Shown: one piece after another, positions 36,405-44,495 of the stretch
Layout: every line of letters begins with the position of its first letter
How positions within the stretch are numbered: the first letter of the stretch is position 1
NCBI RefSeq assembly: GCF_010548275.1
Contig: NZ_JAAGLT010000016.1
Span: 140,688 to 204,687, forward strand
Reading direction: 5' to 3'
DNA: 64,000 nucleotides
Source: Streptomyces sp. SID12488
GTDB lineage: Bacteria > Actinomycetota > Actinomycetes > Streptomycetales > Streptomycetaceae
Position numbers and translations under genes: made by a program
The notes under the pieces: model-generated
Told to the model about the DNA's origin: nothing
Database searches by the model: none
What the model saw: the letters and a program-made list of their open reading frames with translations, nothing else

Positions 36405-36821
36405 TCAGCGCTGCCAGCCGTCCGGCGTGCGCAGGCCGAAGCCCAGGGCTCGGGCGAGCGCGATGCTGGTGAGCCAGCTCATGCCGAAGGTGAAGGGGGC
36501 CGCGATGTCCTCCGGGCCGTCCCCGAGGAACGAGAAGACGACCATGATCGCGAAGGGGATCACGGCACGGTTCAGCAGGTTGTGCAGCGGCACGGCCCGG
36601 GGAGCCAGCTGGCCCGGCTCATGGGCCTGGCCGAGGCCGGCCGACCTTGCGAGGAAGGGCAGGGCGGCGCCGAGGAGGGCCCCCGGAATCACCCAGCCCA
36701 TGTGCTTGAGCACCTCGAAGACGTCCCAGAGCAGCAGAAACGCTCCCAGCGCCCCCCAGGCCAGGCGCAGCATCAAAGGGGTGGAACTCCTCGTGGCACC
36801 GGTGGTTTCGGTCATCACCAT
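36405..36821 (-). CDS. Small integral membrane protein
   Basis: 138 residues with about four hydrophobic helices (LMLRLAWGALGAFLLLWDVF, WVIPGALLGAALPFLA, AVIPFAIMVVFSFLG, and a last helix around MSWLTSIALA). No catalytic motif; the family is not recognised, though the layout resembles small uncharacterised DUF-type membrane proteins. ATG 36821 has GGAG at a good distance; ATG 36815 is six bases inside. It carries one of the cleanest SARP-type promoter elements, which argues for a role in the pathway, such as immunity, transport or a membrane-bound step. Confidence 0.72.
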   Translation of the reverse strand: MVMTETTGATRSSTPLMLRLAWGALGAFLLLWDVFEVLKHMGWVIPGALLGAALPFLARSAGLGQAHEPGQLAPRAVPLHNLLNRAVIPFAIMVVFSFLGDGPEDIAAPFTFGMSWLTSIALARALGFGLRTPDGWQR

Positions 36822-36876
36822 GCATTTCTCCTCGGTGTCGAGGCGTACGGGGGAACAACGCAGTGTCCCGCAGTGC

Positions 36877-36894
36877 GCTGGAGCGGCGCTGAAG
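36877..36894 (-). promoter_or_regulatory. SARP-type promoter element E (membrane protein)
   Basis: CTTCAGC and CTCCAGC on the minus strand, 11 bp apart, then 9 bases to GACACT. The two heptads are the same as in element A. Confidence 0.65.
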
Positions 36895-36953
36895 TCCCAG
36901 GTGGCAGGCGGATTCTTCCCGCCCGCGCACCCGGTCACTCCCTCTTGCGCACG

Positions 36954-38000
36954 TCACCGCCCACCGCTGCGGAAGGGCTCCCACTCCGGTACGTCGAGGA
37001 TCTCCAGCACGGCACAGGTGCAGCTGAAGCCGGAGCCGCCGCCGACGAGCAGCACCCGGTCGCCCGGGTTCAGTTCACGCCGCTCCACCAGGTCGTTGAA
37101 CCCGGCGATCTGGTCACCGGCGCCCAAGTGGCCCACCGTGCGGGCGAACTCCCACGTGGAGCGCTCCACGGGGATGCCGAGCAACTGGGGCAGCTGCCAC
37201 TCCAGACGGCTGCGGCCACTGGCCAGGGCCACCACCCGGTCCACGTCCGCCCTGCCGATGCCGGCGTCGGCCAGCACCGTGTCCACCACGGTGTTCACCA
37301 CAGCCGCGACCCGCTCGGTGGCCTCCCGGACACCGCCGTTCGCGCGCATGTAGTGGCCCACCCTGCCCAGCAGGTCCAGGGGTTCGGCGGAGGGCAGAGG
37401 GCGCAGCCCGGGGCCCCGCACCACGGCCTCCAGGGAGTTGTCGGAGCCGGTGGCCGTGGACAGCAGCCGGGCGAAGCCGCCCCGCGCGGACAGCATCAGG
37501 GCGGTGCCGCCGTCGCCGTACACGAATCCGGGTTCGCTGCTCCAGCGTCGCACGAGGGGCGCGCCGAACCGGTCCGCGGTGGTGACCATCGCGGCGCCGG
37601 TCCCCGAGCGGGCGGCGACCTGGCGGGCCGCGACCTCCAGCGCGCCGAGGCCGCCGTTGCACTCCTGTTCCAGTCCGAAGGCGGGCACGCCCCGGCCCAG
37701 GGCGTGGCCTGCCACATAGGAGGCCGCGGGCCACATCTCGACGCCCTGGAACCAGATACCGCTGTGGACCAGCAGGTCCACGTCGGCCACGTCCACTCCG
37801 GAACGCTTGAGCGCGGTCGTCGCGGCGTGGACGGCCATGTCCGGCGGGGCCATGGACTCGTCGGCGACGGAGACGGAGAGGATCTCGTCCGCCGCGTACT
37901 GCTCCGCGTCGTACGCGCCGGATTCCAGGGCCGACCGGGCGGATTCAGGCTCGCCCAGCCACACGCCTGTCCCCGCGACGTACACACCTTCCCACTGCAT
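36954..38000 (-). CDS. KASIII-like acyltransferase 1 (altered active site)
   Basis: 348-residue thiolase-fold protein of the ketoacyl-ACP synthase III family. The nucleophile Cys is kept (EQECNGGLGALEVA, Cys114). The His of the usual PHQAN motif is absent (ALASGRSRLEW), and the usual catalytic Asn in GNTS is replaced by His in VGHLGAGDQ (His291, Asp296). A simple decarboxylating condensation is therefore unlikely; acyl transfer from an ACP to an O, N or S nucleophile is a reasonable alternative, by analogy with KASIII homologs that act as acyltransferases. It aligns along its whole length with the gene at 41232-42293. It ends the ligase-decarboxylase operon. RBS AGGAG before ATG 38000. Confidence 0.85.
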   Translation of the reverse strand: MQWEGVYVAGTGVWLGEPESARSALESGAYDAEQYAADEILSVSVADESMAPPDMAVHAATTALKRSGVDVADVDLLVHSGIWFQGVEMWPAASYVAGHALGRGVPAFGLEQECNGGLGALEVAARQVAARSGTGAAMVTTADRFGAPLVRRWSSEPGFVYGDGGTALMLSARGGFARLLSTATGSDNSLEAVVRGPGLRPLPSAEPLDLLGRVGHYMRANGGVREATERVAAVVNTVVDTVLADAGIGRADVDRVVALASGRSRLEWQLPQLLGIPVERSTWEFARTVGHLGAGDQIAGFNDLVERRELNPGDRVLLVGGGSGFSCTCAVLEILDVPEWEPFRSGGR

Positions 38001-38027
38001 GGGATCTCCTCTCTGGTCGCTCGGGGG

Positions 38028-39656
38028 TCAGGCCGAGCCGACGGACTGTTCCCGCAGGGCGGACACCACACGCCACAGCGAGGCGGGGGTGGCGAAGGTG
38101 TCGGCCATCAGCTCGGAGTCCGGAACGGCGATGCCGTACGTCTCCTCCACCCGGACCAGGACCTCCACCATCGCGAGCGAGTCCAGCCCGGCCGCCTTGA
38201 GGCTGGTGTCGGGCAGCAGCTCTCCCTTGGCGGCGAGCCGGGGCAGGGCCTCCTGCAGCAGCGCCTCGTACGTCGGGTCCCAGGACGCGGCCGGTTCGTC
38301 CGCCGTAGCGGCGGCGGGCGCCGTCCCCGTGGTCGTCTCTGTCATGGCAGTGATGTCCTCCGTACGGGATTCGGTGAGGGTCGAGAGGGTGTGGCGCCGC
38401 AGGGCCAGGCGGGTGGCGGAGACGGTCTCGCCGCCGTCCACGACCAGCTCGGCGGGTGCCGGGTGGCCGAGGAAGCCGAGCAGGCTCGCGGAGAGTCCGT
38501 AGGCGCCGACGTTGGGGAAGGCCAGCAGGTCGCCCTGGCGCAGCCCCGGCAGTTCGGCCGCGCGGGCCAGGATGTCGGCGGGGGTGCACAGCGGACCGGC
38601 GAGGGTCACCGTGGCGGGTTCCCGGTCACCGTCCTCGTCGGCCGCCCGGCCGGAGGCCGACAGCGGCTGGGCCTTGAGGGGCAGCAGTCGGCCCAGGCCC
38701 GCCAGTCCGCCCAGGTGGTTGATGCCGGAGTCGAGCACCGCGTAGGTGTTGCCGCGGCTGTTCTTCACGTCGGTGACGGTGACCACCAGTCGGCCGCTGT
38801 CGCCGACCAGATAGCGCCCGGACTCGAAGGCGACCACCGGTTCGCCGTCCCGCCAGCCCGGCAGGTGTTCGTCGAGCACGGCGGACAGTGCCGTCCGCAG
38901 ACCGGAGTAGGCGGGCCGCTCGCCGGGGGTCGCGTACGGGGCCGCGAAGCCTCCGCCGAGGTCCAGCAGATGCAGGGGGATGCCGAGTTCGTCCCGGAGC
39001 CGGGCGGCGGTGCGCACGCTCTGGGCCAGTTCGGCGAGGAGACCGTCCTCGTCCCGGGCGTTGGTGAGCGGGAAGAAGTGCATCCCGATGATCCGGACGC
39101 CCTTCACCAGGAGCCGGGCCCCGTGCTCCGCCAGGTCGTCGAGGTCGAAGCCGAACTGGGACGGGCCGCCGGTCATCCGCAGCCCGCCCTGGCCCGGCGC
39201 CCCCTCCGCGTTGATCCGCAGGACACAGTCCGCGGTGACGCCGTGGGCGTCGGCGGCGGCGCCGATCCGCTCCAGATCGCCGAAGGACTCGGCGGAGAAG
39301 GTGCGCATCCCCGCCGCGATCGCCTCGTCGAGCTCGACGGGGACCTTCCCGGGGCCGGAGTACATCAGTTCCGACGCCGGATGCCCCGCTTCGAGGGCCG
39401 CGGCCAGCTCGCCGCGCGAGGTCACCTCGGCGCGGGCTCCGCCCCGGCGCAGTTCGGCGACGAGATCGGGGTGCGAGTTGGCCTTCAGCGAGTAGTAGAC
39501 GCGGGACGGCTGGGGCAGGGCCGCCCGCAGGTCCTCCAGCGAGGTGCGCACCCGGGCCAGGTCGTAGACGTACAGGGGGCTGCCGTACTGCTCGACGAGC
39601 CGGCGGACCGTCAGGTCGTCGCCGGGGGAGCCGGTGTGGTCGCGGTCAGTGGACAT
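38028..39656 (-). CDS. PLP-dependent decarboxylase fused to acyl carrier protein
   Basis: 542 residues. Residues 15-410 are a fold-III (alanine racemase-like) decarboxylase with the PLP Lys in YYSLKAN (Lys58), LLDLGGGFAAPY, and a GPLCTPADIL Cys loop, as in diaminopimelate/ornithine decarboxylases and BtrK. Residues 455-540 are an ACP with phosphopantetheine Ser in AAGLDSLAMVEVL (about 493). BtrK of butirosin biosynthesis decarboxylates an aminoacyl-ACP, and exosortase-A associated clusters carry a ligase-decarboxylase-ACP trio. So the probable role is decarboxylation of an amino acid held on its own ACP, loaded by the adjacent ligase; the amino acid is unknown. The ATG lies within the last codons of the ligase gene (11-base overlap). 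Confidence 0.88.
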   Translation of the reverse strand: MSTDRDHTGSPGDDLTVRRLVEQYGSPLYVYDLARVRTSLEDLRAALPQPSRVYYSLKANSHPDLVAELRRGGARAEVTSRGELAAALEAGHPASELMYSGPGKVPVELDEAIAAGMRTFSAESFGDLERIGAAADAHGVTADCVLRINAEGAPGQGGLRMTGGPSQFGFDLDDLAEHGARLLVKGVRIIGMHFFPLTNARDEDGLLAELAQSVRTAARLRDELGIPLHLLDLGGGFAAPYATPGERPAYSGLRTALSAVLDEHLPGWRDGEPVVAFESGRYLVGDSGRLVVTVTDVKNSRGNTYAVLDSGINHLGGLAGLGRLLPLKAQPLSASGRAADEDGDREPATVTLAGPLCTPADILARAAELPGLRQGDLLAFPNVGAYGLSASLLGFLGHPAPAELVVDGGETVSATRLALRRHTLSTLTESRTEDITAMTETTTGTAPAAATADEPAASWDPTYEALLQEALPRLAAKGELLPDTSLKAAGLDSLAMVEVLVRVEETYGIAVPDSELMADTFATPASLWRVVSALREQSVGSA

Positions 39657-41232
39657 GGGTGCCCTCCAAGAGCCGTCGGCGCAGCTCCTTGCGGTCGGTC
39701 TTGCCGTTGGGGGTGAGCGGGAGCGCGGTCAGCACATGGCAGACGTCGGGCACCTTGGCGGCTTCGAGGCGGTCCCCGAGCCGGGCCAGCACCTGCTCCC
39801 CGTCCACGTCGGGGGTCTCGCCGACGACGAAGAGGACCATGTCGCGGTCGTCCTCCGGTACGAGCAGAGCCGCTTCCCGTACACCGTCGATGTCGAGCAC
39901 CGCCGCCTCGATCTCGACGGAGGTCATCCGCGAGCCGCGCCGTTTGAACAGGTCGTCCCTGCGGCCCTGGAAGTAGACGTGTCCGTCCGCGTCGAGGCGG
40001 CCGTAGTCACCGGTGTGCAGGGTGACCGGACCACCGTCCGCGCCCGGCCTGTATCGCAGGGCGGTCTGTTCGGGGGAACGCCAGTAGCCGGCCATCAGGT
40101 GCGGGCCGCGCACCACGATCTCGCCGGTCTCCCCCGTCGGGAGCGGCCGTCCGTCGTCGTCGACGACGAGCACCTCGGTGCCGGGCAGCGCGGGCCCCAC
40201 CGAGCCGGGGCGGGCCAGATCGCCGTCGGGTTCCAGGATGGTGATCCGCTTGCACTCGGTGGTGCCGTACATGGGCGCCACCGAGGCGCCGGGGAACGTC
40301 TCCCGAAGCGTGGCGATGAGCGGGGCGTTGAGGGCGGCCCCGGTGTTGGTGAACAGGCGGATCCGGGTGGGCCGCTGGTCGCGGGAGGCGAGTTTGACGA
40401 GCAGTTCGCCCAGGGACGGCACGAGGGGCACCACGGTCGCCCCGTGGTCCCGGGCGAAGCCGAGCAGCCGGGCGTGGTCGGCGGGGCCCGACAGCAGCAG
40501 TTCGGCGCCGGCCAGCGCGCTGAGGAAGACCTGGTAGAGGCCGTAGTCGAAGGAGAGCGGGACGGCGGTGAGCACGATGTCGTCGGGGCGGTAGTTCAGG
40601 CGAGCCTGGATGGCGCGGGCGGCGAACGCCACAGGCCCGTGCGGACAGGCCACCCCCTTGGGCGCCCCGGTGCTGCCCGAGGTGTAGATGAGCAGGGCGA
40701 GCCGGTCGGCGGGCACCTCGGTCTGGGTACGGGCGGCCGGGTCGGCCGGTCCGGACAGGTCCAGCTCGGAGACGACGGCGACCGGCACCTCGGACGGCCA
40801 GCTGAGGCCTTCGACGCCGTCGCGCTCCGCGCTCTCGACGACGATCAGCGAGGGCGTGCAGTCGGCGAGCACCGCCGTGAGGTGGAACGCCTTCATGCCC
40901 GGGTTGACGGGCACCAGGACGGCACCGCGACGCCAGGTCCCGTACAGCAGGGCGGTGAACTCCCTGACGCTGTCGACCCTGGCCAGCACCCGGTCGCCGG
41001 GCCGGACACCGCGGCGGTGCAGTTCCCGGGCGACGGAGTCGGCGGCGGCGTCGAGTTCGGCGTACGTCCACATGCCGTAGCGGTCACGCACGGCCGGGGC
41101 GTCGGGGCGCCGGGTGACGGCGGCCGTCAGGAACACCTCGGCGGCGTTGTCGACCCGGGGGGCGGTGTCGGTGCCCACGGCGTTGTCGATCAGTGCCGTG
41201 CCGGGGAAGGATTCGGTCACGGTCGCGGTCAT
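39646..41232 (-). CDS. AMP-dependent acyl/aminoacyl-ACP ligase
   Basis: 528-residue ANL-superfamily enzyme that forms an acyl- or aminoacyl-AMP and transfers it to a thiol. It shows the P-loop YTSGSTGAPKG, MYGTTECKRI, the hinge region GDYGRLDADGHVYFQGR, and the catalytic C-terminal Lys in LPLTPNGKTDRKEL. SFDYGLYQVF is the A4 region and keeps an Asp that could contact an amino group, but the same motif occurs in exosortase-associated acyl ligases. It overlaps the KASIII-2 stop (TGATG) and the decarboxylase-ACP start, so it probably loads the fused ACP. Confidence 0.9.
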   Translation of the reverse strand: MTATVTESFPGTALIDNAVGTDTAPRVDNAAEVFLTAAVTRRPDAPAVRDRYGMWTYAELDAAADSVARELHRRGVRPGDRVLARVDSVREFTALLYGTWRRGAVLVPVNPGMKAFHLTAVLADCTPSLIVVESAERDGVEGLSWPSEVPVAVVSELDLSGPADPAARTQTEVPADRLALLIYTSGSTGAPKGVACPHGPVAFAARAIQARLNYRPDDIVLTAVPLSFDYGLYQVFLSALAGAELLLSGPADHARLLGFARDHGATVVPLVPSLGELLVKLASRDQRPTRIRLFTNTGAALNAPLIATLRETFPGASVAPMYGTTECKRITILEPDGDLARPGSVGPALPGTEVLVVDDDGRPLPTGETGEIVVRGPHLMAGYWRSPEQTALRYRPGADGGPVTLHTGDYGRLDADGHVYFQGRRDDLFKRRGSRMTSVEIEAAVLDIDGVREAALLVPEDDRDMVLFVVGETPDVDGEQVLARLGDRLEAAKVPDVCHVLTALPLTPNGKTDRKELRRRLLEGTHVH

Positions 41233-42293
41233 CACTGCTCCTCGTGTGTCTGCGGATCGGCGGCGGGGGTCGCCCAGCCCGGCGTGCGGAGGATCTCCAG
41301 TACGGCGCAGCTGGCGGTGCCCGGGCCCGCGGAGAGCATCAGCACGCGGTCGCCCGGACGCAGGGCCCCGGTCTCGGCGAGGTCGTTCAGCGCGGCGAAC
41401 TGGTCACCGGCGCCGAGGTGACCGGTGCGGCGGCCGAACTCCCAGGTGGTGCGCTCCTCCGGCACTCCGAGCAACTGCTCGGCCTGCCACTGCATCTTGC
41501 TGCGGCCACCGGTCGGGATGACGGCGTGAGCGATTTCCTCGCGCTTGGTCCCGGCCTCCGTCAGGGCGTCGTCGACGACACCCTTGACCATGGTGATCAG
41601 CCGGTCGGTGGCCTCCCGGATGTTCCCGCCGCCGGCGCGCAGGTAGTGGGCGAAGCGTTCGGCGTGGTCGTACGGCTCCTGGGAGGGCAGCGGGGTGAGA
41701 CCCGCTCCCCTGGCCAGCGCCTCCATCCGGTTGTCGGCGCGGGTCACCGTCGACAGCACCCGGGCGAAGCCGCCACGGTTGGAGAGCACCAGGGCGGTGC
41801 CGCCGTCGGCGTACACGAGGCCCGCCTCCGCACTCCAGCGCTTGATCAGCGGCTCGGCGAAGCGGTCGGCGGTGGTGAGCACCACCGCGGACTCGCCCGC
41901 CTCGGTGGTCAGCTGGCGGGCGGCCAGCTCCAGCGAGCTGATAGCCGCGTTGCACTCCTGCTTCACCTCGAACGCCGGCACGCTCCAGTGGACGGCGTGG
42001 TCGGCGACGTACGACGCCACCGGCCACATGTTCTGGCCCTGGAACCAGACGTAGTTGTGCAGCAGCAGGCGCACGGTCTCCGGGGCGAGACCGGACCGCT
42101 TGAGCGCGGTCGTGGCGGCCTGCACCGCCATGTCGGGTGGCGCGACGTCCTCGCCGGCCACCCGGACGGACAGCAGGCCGTCCGCCTCGAACTGCTCGGG
42201 ATCGTAGTCACCCGCCTCCACGGCGGCGCGGGCGGAGAACGGTTCGGGGAGCCAGGCCCCCGTCCCCGCCACGTAAACGCTTTCCCAGCGCAT
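41232..42293 (-). CDS. KASIII-like acyltransferase 2 (altered active site)
   Basis: 353 residues, paralogous to the protein at 36954-38000. Cys114 is retained (KQECNAAISSLELA). The catalytic His position reads IPTGGRSKMQW, and the Asn position is His in RTGHLGAGDQ (His292, Asp297). The two paralogs share these changes, so they are a distinct subfamily rather than decayed genes; they may form a heterodimer or act on two successive acyl transfers. ATG 42293 is chosen because GGGAG lies just upstream; a reading from 42800 runs through non-coding sequence. It is the first gene of the four-gene operon. Confidence 0.86.
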   Translation of the reverse strand: MRWESVYVAGTGAWLPEPFSARAAVEAGDYDPEQFEADGLLSVRVAGEDVAPPDMAVQAATTALKRSGLAPETVRLLLHNYVWFQGQNMWPVASYVADHAVHWSVPAFEVKQECNAAISSLELAARQLTTEAGESAVVLTTADRFAEPLIKRWSAEAGLVYADGGTALVLSNRGGFARVLSTVTRADNRMEALARGAGLTPLPSQEPYDHAERFAHYLRAGGGNIREATDRLITMVKGVVDDALTEAGTKREEIAHAVIPTGGRSKMQWQAEQLLGVPEERTTWEFGRRTGHLGAGDQFAALNDLAETGALRPGDRVLMLSAGPGTASCAVLEILRTPGWATPAADPQTHEEQ

Positions 42294-42393
42294 GGTTCTC
42301 CCATCGTCTGTTGGCTCACCCAGGGACGGTCGGGCAGCCGAGCCGCACGGCCCGGGTCCTGGGATCCGCCCTGCGGCGATCGTCGGCCCTGGC

Positions 42394-42411
42394 GCTTTGG
42401 CCCGGCTAAAG
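42394..42411 (-). promoter_or_regulatory. SARP-type promoter element F (KASIII-ligase operon)
   Basis: On the minus strand CTTTAGC and CCAAAGC, 11 bp apart, then 9 bases to GACGAT. About 100 bases upstream of the KASIII-2 start. On the plus strand it is nearly identical to element J before the 2-oxoacid oxidoreductase. Confidence 0.68.
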
Positions 42412-42960
42412 ACCGGTACGGGCGACGAGTCGGCCCGGGCGGGCCTGGACCGCGGCCGGGGGCGCGTCGGCGGGGGCGTGCGCCGGCGAGGGCGTGCGCC
42501 GGCCTGCCGAGCCGACGGACGGGACGGCGAGCCGCCGGGGCGTGGAAGCGGGTGCGGGCCCAGGAGACAGGCCGGCCCGGAAGACGGACCGGTCGGGTCG
42601 GGTCGGGTCGGGTCGGCAGACCGTACGGGGAAGCGGCCCGTACACGGAGGGGGGCACCGGCGGGCGCGGAAGGCAGGCCGGGCCTGGAGGGGGTTGCCCC
42701 TTTGCGGCAGGGGGACGGACGGATCGCGGCTGCCACGGCGTCCCGGCGGGTGTCCCGCGCCAGGCACCACATCGCGGGGCGGGCACGGGTGCCCGCACAC
42801 GAGGTACGCCGGGACCCTCGCACCGCACAGTCACGGGAGAGCGGCGTCGGCGTGGGCGCCGGGCACCTGCGGCAGACGCGAGGCACCCCGCGCGTGCGTC
42901 GGCCCGCGGGGACCGGGCACCGGACACCCGCAGCAGGCGCGAGGTACCCGGCGCGGTCGT

Positions 42961-42989
42961 GCCCCGGCTGCCGCTCGGGCAGTCGGGGC
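42961..42989 (-). terminator. Hairpin after MFS exporter 1
   Basis: A 12-bp stem with one wobble pair (42961-42972 and 42978-42989) about 40 bases beyond the stop of the MFS gene. Confidence 0.6.
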
Positions 42990-43029
42990 GCTACCGCGCG
43001 GACGGCACGCGGGGGAATGTGCGGGGCCG

Positions 43030-44265
43030 TCAGCCGGCGGTGGTCGTTGTCCTCTCCGGCCGCGGGGCGCGCGTGGCGGAGTCGGCCTGGTCCGGTGCGG
43101 CCAGGGAACGGGCGACCAGGAGGACGCCCAGCACGAGGACGAGCGGCACGCCCATCGCCGCGCGGTAGGAGGCAGCCGCTCCGACGGCCCCGACCAGCGG
43201 CGGGCCGATCAGGAAGCCCACGTAGTTGAAGAGGTTGACGCGCGCCACAGCGGTGTCCGCCGCGCCCGGCAGCCGCTGCGCGCCGACCACGAAGACCTGC
43301 GGCGTGATCACGGACAGCCCCACGCCGAGAACGGCGAAGCCGAACACGGCGGTCATGGGTTCCGGCGCGACGGCGACCACGGCGAATCCGACGGCCGCGA
43401 GCAGGGCGCCCACCCGCACCACGGCCACCGCTCCCCACCGCTGCACCCAGCCGTCGCCGAGAACACGGCCCAGCAGGGTGGCCGCCATGTAGAGGGCGTA
43501 CGGGACCGTCGCCATCGCCTCCGAACTGCGCAGGGTGTCCTCAAGGAACTTGGCGCTCCAGTTGGTGACGGTGGAGTCGGCGACGACGGCCACGGTCATG
43601 ATCATGCAGAGCGGCAGCAGTGGTTTCCAGGGGATGCCACGCCGTCCGCCCAACCGCGGGGAGGAGGCTTCCGCGGGCGGTGCGGCGGCGACCTGGCCGC
43701 CGGGCCGCCGGGTGAGGCGGGGGCCGGCCGCCATCGCGACCGGCAGCAGCAGGGCGACCGAACCGGCGAAGAGGGTGAACAGGGAGAACTGCCAGTGCGC
43801 CCCGGCCCAGGCGAGGAGGGCGCCGAGGATGCCACCGAGGCTCGCGGCGCCGTGGAAGCCCATCATGATGCTGCGCCCGTAACCGCGCTGGATCCCGAGG
43901 GCCGTCATGTTCAGGCTCGCCTCCATGGCGCCCACCAGCAGCCCGAAGACCGCGAGACAGACCGTGAGCTGCCAGAGGGCCTCGCCCGCCCCCACTCCGA
44001 CCAGCGCCAGACAGATCACCGGCTGGACGACACGCACCACGGCGGGCGCGGGGACCCGGCGCACCACCCGCGAGACGGTGACACTGCCGACGCCGGCCAG
44101 GATCGGCACGGCCGCGAGGAAGAGCGGGAGCGCGGCGTCGCTGAGCCCGTACCGGTCCTGGATCGCCGGGATACGGGTGACCAGCAGGGCGAAGACCGCG
44201 CCGTGGACGAGAAAGGTCAGCAGTAGTGCGGAACGGGTCTGCCGTAGCCGTACCGGGATCTCCAT
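43030..44265 (-). CDS. MFS transporter 1 (12-TM)
   Basis: 411-residue major facilitator with about 12 membrane spans and a cytoplasmic loop (GPRLTRRPGGQVAAAPPAEA) in the middle. The pattern FLVHGAVFALLVTRIPAIQDR near the start and AMEASLNMTALGIQR fits the FucP/YbjJ-like actinobacterial group. AGGAGG precedes ATG 44265. Probably product export or immunity; a SARP-type element faces it. Confidence 0.88.
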   Translation of the reverse strand: MEIPVRLRQTRSALLLTFLVHGAVFALLVTRIPAIQDRYGLSDAALPLFLAAVPILAGVGSVTVSRVVRRVPAPAVVRVVQPVICLALVGVGAGEALWQLTVCLAVFGLLVGAMEASLNMTALGIQRGYGRSIMMGFHGAASLGGILGALLAWAGAHWQFSLFTLFAGSVALLLPVAMAAGPRLTRRPGGQVAAAPPAEASSPRLGGRRGIPWKPLLPLCMIMTVAVVADSTVTNWSAKFLEDTLRSSEAMATVPYALYMAATLLGRVLGDGWVQRWGAVAVVRVGALLAAVGFAVVAVAPEPMTAVFGFAVLGVGLSVITPQVFVVGAQRLPGAADTAVARVNLFNYVGFLIGPPLVGAVGAAASYRAAMGVPLVLVLGVLLVARSLAAPDQADSATRAPRPERTTTTAG

Positions 44266-44317
44266 GGCACCTCCTTCAGTGATCGCCGCCACTCGGCCGA
44301 GGGCAGCACCGGCCGCG

Positions 44318-44350
44318 ACCGTATGGAGCGGCGCTGTAGTGCCGCTTGAG
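44318..44350 (-). promoter_or_regulatory. SARP-type promoter element G (MFS transporter 1)
   Basis: On the minus strand CTCAAGC and CTACAGC, 11 bp apart, then 9 bases to TACGGT, a good -10 box at 44323-44318. Confidence 0.68.
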
Positions 44351-44420
44351 CGGACTGCAGGAGGACAGGACGGCAGAACGACACGGGCCGGTGGGGGCCG
44401 GTGGCGCGCCGCGGCTCCGC

Positions 44421-44453
44421 CACAAGTCGTCCTTCAGCGGGCCCGGTGAGGGT
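44421..44453 (+). promoter_or_regulatory. SARP-type promoter element K (MFS transporter 2)
   Basis: CACAAGT and CTTCAGC, 11 bp apart, then 9 bases to GAGGGT, ending 42 bases before the MFS-2 start. It is back to back with element G. Confidence 0.6.
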
Positions 44454-44495
44454 GACGCCGACCACTGTGCCCACCCCCTGACGGAGGACCGACAG

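Larger units (their letters stand above)
42294..43029. other. Gene-free spacer with imperfect repeats
   Basis: About 735 bases with no credible gene. It holds a short GGGTC tandem repeat near 42591-42615 and imperfect copies of a 34-base segment at 42861-42894 and 42922-42955, with a looser third copy near 42788. SARP-type element F lies at its left end and a terminator at its right end. Confidence 0.5.

Noticed and set aside
36582..39716. A 1,044-codon plus-strand open frame
   Set aside because: Antisense to the KASIII and decarboxylase-ACP genes, whose motifs are clear on the minus strand.
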